Source: Caldicellulosiruptor naganoensis (GTDB lineage: Bacteria > Bacillota > Thermoanaerobacteria > Caldicellulosiruptorales > Caldicellulosiruptoraceae). Taken from it: 64,000 bases of DNA. The translations under genes and the position numbers were made by a program. The notes beneath the pieces were generated by a model, which saw only the letters and a list, made by a program, of their open reading frames with translations, made no database searches and was not told where the DNA came from. The stretch lies in assembly GCF_026914285.1 (NCBI RefSeq), contig NZ_CP113864.1, positions 1 to 64,000 on the forward strand. The letters run 5' to 3'. Of the stretch, positions 11,092-18,521 are shown one piece after another (position 1 is the stretch's first letter; the number at the start of each line of letters is the position of its first letter).

Positions 11092-11298
11092 TCAATTTCT
11101 ATGTTTTGCACGAAGTTCTTTTATTTTCTCAAGCGAAAGTCCTGTAATCTCTGCTATCTCCTCATCTTTGTAACCTTTTAAAATCATCCTCTCAGCTGTC
11201 TCTATTCTGCTCTGCTCAAAACCTTGCTGAAGTCCTTGCTGAAGTCCTTCAAAAATCAACTCTTCTCTTATCTTTCTCAAATTCTGAAATAGTGGCAT
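11092..11298 (-). CDS. Internal in-frame ORF: predicted RpnS-like small protein
   Basis: Inside the rpn frame an ATG (11298) is preceded by GGGGGTGA seven bases upstream, a near-perfect match to the anti-Shine-Dalgarno sequence and far better than the site of the long frame. Translation from it gives a 68-residue helical C-terminal protein starting MPLFQNLRKIREELIFEG, then two GLQQ repeats and the tail. For E. coli rpn genes an internally translated C-terminal product has been reported to restrain the nuclease. The strong internal site here is seen in the sequence; the antitoxin role is inferred. Confidence 0.55.
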   Translation of the reverse strand: MPLFQNLRKIREELIFEGLQQGLQQGFEQSRIETAERMILKGYKDEEIAEITGLSLEKIKELRAKHRN

Positions 11299-12021
11299 AA
11301 CTTTTTCACCCCCTCTTACACTCTCATCAATCGCTCTTTTGGCAGCCTCAATTTCTATCTCATCAAGCTCTCTCAAAGCAGCTGGCAAACATACCTTCAA
11401 TACCTCTATCTCCTTCTCCTCTGCACCCAGTAAATATTCTCCAAGCTCTAAAATTAGCCTCTCTAACTCATCATACCTTTTTATCCTGTTGAGCTTCAAT
11501 ATTAAGCTCAGTATGTCTTTTACTTGCAAAATGCTTTCTGCTTGGTTTAAGTCAATCAATATATACTCAAAATCAATTACGCAATTTCCAAACTCCTCAA
11601 ATCCTAAAATCTTTTCCTTAAGTCTTCTTGCGGCTGTCCACCTGTCTTCCCCGTCGTAAAATACTATCGGCACAACTGCCGGCAATGTAAATCCCTTTTT
11701 CTTTATTTCCACTCTGTCAAAATCCTTGATATAGTCTCTGTATATATCTGTGATGTAGAACAAAAGCCTCAAGGGCATTGAATGGTCAACTGAAGACTGG
11801 TGTTCAAACAAAATGTAAAAGATAATTTCTTTTTCTTTAAGACTTACTTTGTAAAGCAAATCGCTTTCTTCTTGATAAAAGTCAGGCAGCACATAGCTTT
11901 TATCAATTTTTTCAAGCTGGTCTTCTGTGAGATTTTTAAATATTCCAATCTCATCAAGTCTTTTCAAAAGCCTGAGAAAGATGGTTTTGTTAGAGAATAT
12001 ATATTTGTTACTCAAGGTCAT
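11092..12021 (-). CDS. Rpn-family recombination-promoting nuclease, copy 1 (5' end frameshifted)
   Basis: PD-(D/E)XK nuclease of the Rpn / Transposase_31 family (PF04754). The core shows D54 in ESDLLYKV and E73/Q75 in FEHQS, followed by SMPLRLLFYITDIYRDY. The C-terminus has GLQQ repeats (two units) and a helical tail ending KELRAKHRN. It is nearly identical to copy 2 (52570-53565). Compared with copy 2, one extra A near 12010 breaks the frame. The ancestral ATG at 12052 (after TCAGGTGA) now reads MNENLFTHNINDLE and stops. The open frame can only start at the ATG at 12021, which has no good ribosome site, so full-length product may be poor or absent. It lies beside the old end of CRISPR array A. 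Confidence 0.8.
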   Translation of the reverse strand: MTLSNKYIFSNKTIFLRLLKRLDEIGIFKNLTEDQLEKIDKSYVLPDFYQEESDLLYKVSLKEKEIIFYILFEHQSSVDHSMPLRLLFYITDIYRDYIKDFDRVEIKKKGFTLPAVVPIVFYDGEDRWTAARRLKEKILGFEEFGNCVIDFEYILIDLNQAESILQVKDILSLILKLNRIKRYDELERLILELGEYLLGAEEKEIEVLKVCLPAALRELDEIEIEAAKRAIDESVRGGEKVMPLFQNLRKIREELIFEGLQQGLQQGFEQSRIETAERMILKGYKDEEIAEITGLSLEKIKELRAKHRN

Positions 12022-12260
12022 TTATGTTGTGAGTAAATAGGTTTTCGTTCATCGATTTCACCTGAGAAGTTTTCTTGAAAACCTTATAGCAGATGAAAAG
12101 GGGAATATCAAACATAAACATATTTTCTTATCTTCTTTCTGACAAAGGTCACAAGGAACGGGCTATTGACAACAACCGAAGTACCAACTTATTTTTCTCC
12201 TATAAAGAAAGGAAGTTATAAACAAAGAAATGGAAAAAAGTACAAACAAGCAAACAACGA

Positions 12261-15200
12261 GTTTCAATCCCCAAAGGGTAGGCTACAAACGCTTTAGCCC
12301 TAGGTCGCTAATTTTGCAATTCAGTAAGGTTTCAATCCCCAAAGGGGAGGCTACAAACATGGTTTGAGTTTTTCAGGGTTAGTATGTATTGCGTGTTTCA
12401 ATCCCCAAAGGGGAGGCTACAAACTAAAAAGCTGGCAAATCTCTGGAATGGTTTACATAAGTGTTTCAATCCCCAAAGGGGAGGCTACAAACACCGCATA
12501 AAGGAACGACGGTTGTAGACGTTTGGGAGTTTCAATCCCCAAAGGGGAGGCTACAAACGATACCAGTTTTGAGGTTAACATAAAAGTGGAAAGATGTTTC
12601 AATCCCCAAAGGGGAGGCTACAAACCAAAGAATGTGAAATAAGTCCCAGAACTTTCTATTACTGTTTCAATCCCCAAAGGGGAGGCTACAAACCAGAAAA
12701 GCAAACATGAAAAAGCTGGAAAGTATGGTGTTTCAATCCCCAAAGGGGAGGCTACAAACTGTGTAAGGCTGTTGTAGATAGGGCTTATTTGGAAGGTTTC
12801 AATCCCCAAAGGGGAGGCTACAAACAGTTCTTCACAAACCACTTCTGGTATTAGCGATCGTTTCAATCCCCAAAGGGGAGGCTACAAACTTCTTTTCCAT
12901 AAAACCCCCTCTCAACACTAATATCAAGTTTCAATCCCCAAAGGGGAGGCTACAAACCTATGTTGTGTCGTACAAAGTGCATGAATTTGAAGGGTTTCAA
13001 TCCCCAAAGGGGAGGCTACAAACAAAGCAAGAGTTATTGCATATGTTACTCTTGAAATGCCGTTTCAATCCCCAAAGGGGAGGCTACAAACGCAGCAAGG
13101 AGTTAGAAGAAAAGCTCTTAAACGAAAGTTTCAATCCCCAAAGGGGAGGCTACAAACTAGATACTATAATACTATGCAACTGATGGGCTATGAGTTTCAA
13201 TCCCCAAAGGGGAGGCTACAAACTAGCCAAAAACAAAAAGTAAAAAATCCTGTCAAAACCTGTTTCAATCCCCAAAGGGGAGGCTACAAACACGTTCCAC
13301 AGGATGGGACAGTGGATTTGGAAAAGTGTTTCAATCCCCAAAGGGGAGGCTACAAACTTAAGCTGTCTCCCTAAAAATTTTTAATTCTTAAGTGTTTCAA
13401 TCCCCAAAGGGGAGGCTACAAACCAGCGATGTCAATTGTATCAACATCTTCAAGAGCATTGGTTTCAATCCCCAAAGGGGAGGCTACAAACTTAGCTATT
13501 TTTTATTTGTGTGTTTTAGTCAAAAATTGTTTCAATCCCCAAAGGGGAGGCTACAAACAATTTTTTGGAACAAAGAGCTTTATAACGGGCTTGGGTTTCA
13601 ATCCCCAAAGGGGAGGCTACAAACATGGTTTGAGTTTTTCAGGGTTAGTATGTATTGCGTGTTTCAATCCCCAAAGGGGAGGCTACAAACTAAAAAGCTG
13701 GCAAATCTCTGGAATGGTTTACATAAGTGTTTCAATCCCCAAAGGGGAGGCTACAAACACCGCATAAAGGAACGACGGTTGTAGACGTTTGGGAGTTTCA
13801 ATCCCCAAAGGGGAGGCTACAAACGATACCAGTTTTGAGGTTAACATAAAAGTGGAAAGATGTTTCAATCCCCAAAGGGGAGGCTACAAACCAAAGAATG
13901 TGAAATAAGTCCCAGAACTTTCTATTACTGTTTCAATCCCCAAAGGGGAGGCTACAAACCAGAAAAGCAAACATGAAAAAGCTGGAAAGTATGGTGTTTC
14001 AATCCCCAAAGGGGAGGCTACAAACGGTGTGGAGCAGGGCTTTTGGCCCTACTCCCAGTAGTGGTTTCAATCCCCAAAGGGGAGGCTACAAACTGAAGCT
14101 TATAAAGGCTTTATACACAAATTTTATTGGTTTCAATCCCCAAAGGGGAGGCTACAAACTGAGGTTAAGCACATTAATATGAGGAATTACTTTTGGCGTT
14201 TCAATCCCCAAAGGGGAGGCTACAAACAATTGTACATTGCGTAGAATTGTTGCCGCAAAACGAGTTTCAATCCCCAAAGGGGAGGCTACAAACAAATTTA
14301 ATCGTTTTCCCATTAGAAAATGCACAATTAACGTTTCAATCCCCAAAGGGGAGGCTACAAACAACACGAAATCCTAGTTTTAAATTAGCAAAAAAAATTT
14401 GGTTTCAATCCCCAAAGGGGAGGCTACAAACACGAAAAACAAACAATAGGAATCAAAAAATCTAAATAGGGTTTCAATCCCCAAAGGGGAGGCTACAAAC
14501 TAAAAAAAAATAAAAAGGGAGTGGGAAGATGTATAAAGGTTTCAATCCCCAAAGGGGAGGCTACAAACACGTTCCACAGGATGGGACAGTGGATTTGAAA
14601 AAGTGTTTCAATCCCCAAAGGGGAGGCTACAAACTTCATGACGCTTCAAGCGGTGGTACAAGCAATCCTTGTTTCAATCCCCAAAGGGGAGGCTACAAAC
14701 TTCGGAGATGGAGAAACTATATGGTGAAGAAATAGCAGTTTCAATCCCCAAAGGGGAGGCTACAAACAAATTTAATCGTTTTCCCATTAGAAAATGCACA
14801 ATTAACGTTTCAATCCCCAAAGGGGAGGCTACAAACAGTATTTAATCTTTTCAAATACATTGTCAAAAAGTCATGTTTCAATCCCCAAAGGGGAGGCTAC
14901 AAACTAAGCAACGTCAAACGGTAACGAAAAAGGAAATTTTTTGTTTCAATCCCCAAAGGGGAGGCTACAAACTCAGGTCGTTCTGGGAAATGGACAGGCT
15001 GTAATTTGTTTCAATCCCCAAAGGGGAGGCTACAAACGTTTTTCAGAAGTGTTGCAAGGTAGGGGGATGGCTTGTTTCAATCCCCAAAGGGGAGGCTACA
15101 AACTGCTAAAGGGATTTTATAAAACAAAAACATTTAGAATGTTTCAATCCCCAAAGGGGAGGCTACAAACGGTGAAATAATGAAATACTTGAGATTTAAG

Positions 15201-15499
15201 GAAAAAGTTTCAATCCCCAAAGGGGAGGCTACAAACCACTAGACCCCATCTTCTTCAAGATGAAGAGTAATGCGCGTTTCAATCCCCAAAGGGGAGGCTA
15301 CAAACGTTAGTGGGTTAAAAGCACAGAGTAGTATTGGTTGTTTCAATCCCCAAAGGGGAGGCTACAAACAAAGTAGACCAGGATACCCAGGGAAGATACA
15401 AAGGTTTCAATCCCCAAAGGGGAGGCTACAAACTTTCTTTGCGGTGTTAACAAAGCTTAGTCGTTAGGAGTTTCAATCCCCAAAGGGGAGGCTACAAAC
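12261..15499 (-). CRISPR. CRISPR array A: 49 repeats, 48 spacers
   Basis: The 30-base repeat begins GTTTCAATCCCCAAAGGGG and ends AGGCTACAAAC on the plus strand; spacers are 34-39 bases. Transcription is leftwards: on the minus strand the repeat ends GGGGATTGAAAC, the type I 3' end, and the promoter-bearing leader is at the high-coordinate side. The oldest repeat (12261) has GGGTAGG where the other 48 have GGGGAGG. Six consecutive spacers are duplicated (see repeat entry). One 39-base spacer occurs twice identically (14294 and 14768). A 36-base spacer occurs twice with one base changed (13292 and 14569). Confidence 0.98.
12359..12759 (-). repeat. Six-spacer block duplicated within array A (second copy 13625-14025)
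   Basis: Spacers starting at 12359, 12425, 12493, 12559, 12626 and 12694, with their repeats, recur in the same order at 13625, 13691, 13759, 13825, 13892 and 13960. The spacers flanking the two blocks differ. Unequal recombination between repeats explains this better than re-acquisition. Confidence 0.93.
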
Positions 15500-15750
15500 A
15501 CGTTAAAGAGCTTGATTTTATTATATCAAAATTATGCACCCCTGTCAATGTTTTTATATCAAAACATCTGTGGAAAACTCAAATCAGCCCAGGAAAATCA
15601 AGCGATAAAAGCTTATTGGACTTTTCCGTCTATCCAGCTGCTGCCAGAAGTTTGGTCAAATCCACGTGCTGCAAGTCTGAAATCGTATACAAATTAAATC
15701 TTAAAATTTTGCCACCGGAGGTCGACAGATATGACTTTTGGTCAAAATGT
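15500..15750 (-). promoter_or_regulatory. Leader and promoter of CRISPR array A
   Basis: About 250 bases next to the newest repeat resemble the sequences next to arrays B, C, D and E. On the minus strand it holds -35 TTGACA (15543-15548), a 17-base spacer, and extended -10 TGATATAAT (hexamer 15520-15525), so the pre-crRNA would start about 15 bases before the first repeat. Distal conserved blocks include CTATCCAGCTGCTGCCAGAA (plus-strand sense) and GTCGACAGATATGACTTTTG ending near 15750. The next 346 bases to 16096 hold no gene, only the promoter for the WYL pair. Confidence 0.9.
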
Positions 15751-15996
15751 TAGTTTTATGCATGTTTGTTGTATAAATTCTCACTTATCACCTGTATTTG
15801 CCACATTGCTTGTTTTTACTTAAATGAACATTTCACACAAGTCAACAGAAATTTTGCAAGGGAAAAACTTAAAAAAGGCAAAAACAGGCGAGATAGAATG
15901 TCCTGCCTGGTGCTTTTGTTACAAAAAGATTATTAAAAATATAAAAACAGAAAAAGTTTCTGCTTTTAGTAGAATCTTTTGCCTGCTTTTAGTTTC

Positions 15997-16005
15997 TGAT
16001 ATAAT
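15997..16005 (+). promoter_or_regulatory. Extended -10 promoter for the WYL gene pair
   Basis: TGATATAAT is a perfect extended -10 element 92 bases before the first WYL start codon. No good -35 lies 17 bases upstream (TTGCCT at 15979 is 15 bases away). The start codon region has AAAAGGGGAAG. Confidence 0.45.
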
Positions 16006-16096
16006 GTTATTAATATAACAAAGTTTTTTTTCCTCTTTTAAACAAGCACAAAAATTCATAAATAAAGAAAAGTTATAAAAGGGGAAGTTAAAACCT

Positions 16097-17413
16097 ATGC
16101 CGGAGTTTAATCCTTTTATAAACGACTTTAACAAGCTCAGAAACTTTTCGCGACTTGTATATTTGTATGGATGTTATTCACGAGAAGATGCTGAGCTTTT
16201 TAAGATAGGTAAAAGAACATTTGATGAAGAGCTCAGGCGTATGAGAGTGTTTTTAAAAGAAGATGAGTATCTGTCGGTCGAAAAAGAAGGCAAGAAGGTT
16301 TTGCCATGTATAGTTGAAGATTTTTTCAAAGAAGTGGAAAATCCGCTTATCAATATATATTTTTCAAAAACCTCAACTCCGCTTCAAACAACATTGTTTT
16401 TCATGATTCTTCAGATTTTGAATTCTTCAAAAGACAAAAAAGCATCTACAAATGAAATAGTGGATAAAATTTACTTTGCTCTTGATGAAAGAACAAAGGA
16501 CAAAGCTATTGACTCAAGTATAAAAAGGACATTGAAGGAAATGCAAAGTATAGGGGTTATAAAATTTTTAAGAAAAGAGAAAGTTTATGTTTTGTCGAAT
16601 ACTATAGAAAAACTTTTTTCAGGGTTTTCAAAAGATGAGCTAAAAAACATCTACCTGTCGGTTTTATTTTTTATAAACACAAATGTGCCGAATGTTCCGG
16701 GATGGTTTTTAAAAGAGAGCTTGGAAAAATATCTCTTGAAAAATGGTGAAGAAGAGTTTGTAAAAGAAGCCAATCAGCTGTTTTGGTTTACATATGTGCC
16801 TCATCATTATGTTTTAGATGAAGAGCTTGTATGGAAATTTTGGCAGGCAGCCTCAAGTGGCAGAAAAATAAAAGTTTGGTACTATCCAAGAAGCAAAAAT
16901 GAAATAAAAGAGTATACTTGTATTCCACTCAGAATCATTTACGATGTAAAACTTGGCAGATGGTATTTTATTGTGCTAAATGAAAATGAAATAAATACTC
17001 TTCCTGCCTCAAGGGTAGAAAAAATAGAAATTTTAGATGAGACATTTGACAAAAACATTTTCAAAGAATACTGGAAAATTATTGAAAAGTGCTTTTTTGT
17101 GTCTGTTCCACTCAAAAAGACAGGGTTTAAAAAAATAAAACTAAAGTACATCCTTGATGATAAAGAGGCCAGCTTTAACTTTGTATTGAACAGGGTAAAA
17201 AGAGAACTAAAGGATGCAAAAATAGATATAGTAAGCCAAAATGAATTTGTTGTAGAGTATGAGCTTAGTAACTTAAAAGAATTCAAACCATGGATAAGAA
17301 GCTTTTCACACAGAGTTGTTGTTGAAGATGGCAGCGAAGACTCAAGTAAGCTCAGACAAGAAATAATTGAGGAGTGGAAGGAGATTTTGAAGAACTATGG
17401 AAATATTCAGTGA
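16097..17413 (+). CDS. WYL-domain transcriptional regulator, first of pair
   Basis: The 438-residue protein has N-terminal helical, winged-helix-like DNA-binding segments (about 20-75 and again 95-170, LKEMQSIGVIKFLRKEKVYVL) and a C-terminal WYL ligand-sensing domain (about 245-345). IPLRIIYDVKLGRWYFIVLNE and SRVEKIEIL fit WYL sheets. The start is ATG 16097, 11 bases after AAAAGGGGAAG. It overlaps the next gene by 17 bases, so translation is probably coupled. WYL regulators are often encoded beside CRISPR-Cas and other defence loci. Lying against the array A leader, this pair may control CRISPR expression (inference). Confidence 0.8.
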   Translation: MPEFNPFINDFNKLRNFSRLVYLYGCYSREDAELFKIGKRTFDEELRRMRVFLKEDEYLSVEKEGKKVLPCIVEDFFKEVENPLINIYFSKTSTPLQTTLFFMILQILNSSKDKKASTNEIVDKIYFALDERTKDKAIDSSIKRTLKEMQSIGVIKFLRKEKVYVLSNTIEKLFSGFSKDELKNIYLSVLFFINTNVPNVPGWFLKESLEKYLLKNGEEEFVKEANQLFWFTYVPHHYVLDEELVWKFWQAASSGRKIKVWYYPRSKNEIKEYTCIPLRIIYDVKLGRWYFIVLNENEINTLPASRVEKIEILDETFDKNIFKEYWKIIEKCFFVSVPLKKTGFKKIKLKYILDDKEASFNFVLNRVKRELKDAKIDIVSQNEFVVEYELSNLKEFKPWIRSFSHRVVVEDGSEDSSKLRQEIIEEWKEILKNYGNIQ

Positions 17414-18398
17414 AGTAAAAAGCACATTTTATAAAGCCTTAGAAGAGATTATAAATAAAACTTACGAGAATGGTAAAATTTCACAAAGGGATATACAGAA
17501 GATTTTACAAAAGTACAATTGTAATTTTCCAAGCTTAGAGAGAAGAGTTTTAGACAAAAATGAGGAAGAGAATAAAAACCTATATCTTCTAAAAAAAGAA
17601 GGTGACTCTCAACAGTTAACTTTAAGAATTGATGCGCCAATCGAGCCTTATGCTACAGACATAGAACTTATGTGGTTAAAATTCATGCTATCCAGCCGCT
17701 ATGTGCATCTTTTTTTGGAAGATGAAACAATTGAAAAGATAAAAAGGCTAAAAGTGAATAACAATTTTCTGTTTGACCCAGAAATTTTGCTTCCTAAAAA
17801 CTACTCAAAAGTGGTAAAAAGAGAGTGGGTAAGGGAGATTGGCAAGAAACTCAGAATTCTAATTTGTGCAGCCTTAGAAAAAAAAGCAATAAACTACACT
17901 TACATAACAAGAGGCGGTCGGCAGTTTAAAGAAACAGGGATTCCTGTAAAGATTCAATACTCTCTCAAAGATGATTTGATCTATGCAATTATTTACTCTA
18001 TAACTTCTCACAGCTTTGCAAAATGCGTTGTTCAAAATTTGCATGATATTAGCTTAGCCTCTGAAAAGGTTGACATGACGGAAATTTCAAAGGAGTATGA
18101 AGAATTTTTAAAAAAATCTTCAGCACCAGAGCCAATTGTCCTTGAGGTTATGAACACCAGAAATGCTTTAGAAAGAGCGTTTTGTCTTTTTTCATCATTC
18201 AAAAAATCGGCAAGGTTTTTGAGAGAGAAGAACAAACACCAACTTACAATCTATTACTACACATTTGAAGAAGCGGAAGTTTTGTCAAGGATTTTGTATT
18301 TAGGCAAAGATGTTGTTGTAGTATCACCAGAGAGGATAAGGAATGAGATAATTTCAAGAGTGAAAAAAGCTCTCGAGAGGTATGGGGAAAAGTGTTAA
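17397..18398 (+). CDS. WYL-domain regulator, second of pair
   Basis: A 333-residue protein translated from an ATG inside the end of the preceding gene. An N-terminal helical region (ISQRDIQKILQKY, about 28-40) is followed by IEPYATDIELMWLKFML, typical of the linker before a WYL domain. A divergent WYL-like sheet (about 150-235) follows, and the C-terminal extension WCX-like region EEAEVLSRILYLGKDVVVVS ends the protein. Tandem overlapping WYL genes suggest a heteromeric regulator. Ligand and operator are unknown. Confidence 0.75.
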   Translation: MEIFSEVKSTFYKALEEIINKTYENGKISQRDIQKILQKYNCNFPSLERRVLDKNEEENKNLYLLKKEGDSQQLTLRIDAPIEPYATDIELMWLKFMLSSRYVHLFLEDETIEKIKRLKVNNNFLFDPEILLPKNYSKVVKREWVREIGKKLRILICAALEKKAINYTYITRGGRQFKETGIPVKIQYSLKDDLIYAIIYSITSHSFAKCVVQNLHDISLASEKVDMTEISKEYEEFLKKSSAPEPIVLEVMNTRNALERAFCLFSSFKKSARFLREKNKHQLTIYYYTFEEAEVLSRILYLGKDVVVVSPERIRNEIISRVKKALERYGEKC

Positions 18399-18456
18399 AG
18401 TACAGCATCGCAATGAATGGAGAGAGATTTGTGTTTAAAAAATTGTTTCAGTTTTC

Positions 18457-18485
18457 TTGAAAATAGGTATATATATTGTTAGAAT
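18457..18485 (+). promoter_or_regulatory. Promoter of the GGDEF-EAL gene
   Basis: -35 TTGAAA (18457-18462), exactly 17 bases, -10 TAGAAT (18480-18485). The start codon follows 36 bases later. Confidence 0.6.
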
Positions 18486-18521
18486 ATTTAGCATATCTGC
18501 AAAATTCGAAGGTTGATTTTT

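Noticed and set aside
13057-13784. Open frames across array A (and similar ones in arrays B-E) reading FNPQRGGYK, SIPKGEATN and QSPKGRLQT repeats
   Set aside because: They are translations of the CRISPR repeat in three frames; spacing and leaders show CRISPR, not repeat proteins.
15575-15583. TGTGGAAAA (DnaA-box-like) in the leaders of arrays A, C, D and E
   Set aside because: It matches the TTTTCCACA box seen at oriC, but is single, absent from leader B, and expected to be shared because the leaders are copies. Not enough for a DnaA link.
15512-15697. Plus-strand frames in the leaders (also 28621-28968 and 52087-52296)
   Set aside because: They lie in conserved leader DNA whose promoter reads the other way, and change frame between leader copies.
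15824-16018. 64-residue frame before the WYL genes containing CPAWCFC
   Set aside because: No ribosome site, and it ends inside the promoter of the WYL pair; low-complexity lysine-rich composition.
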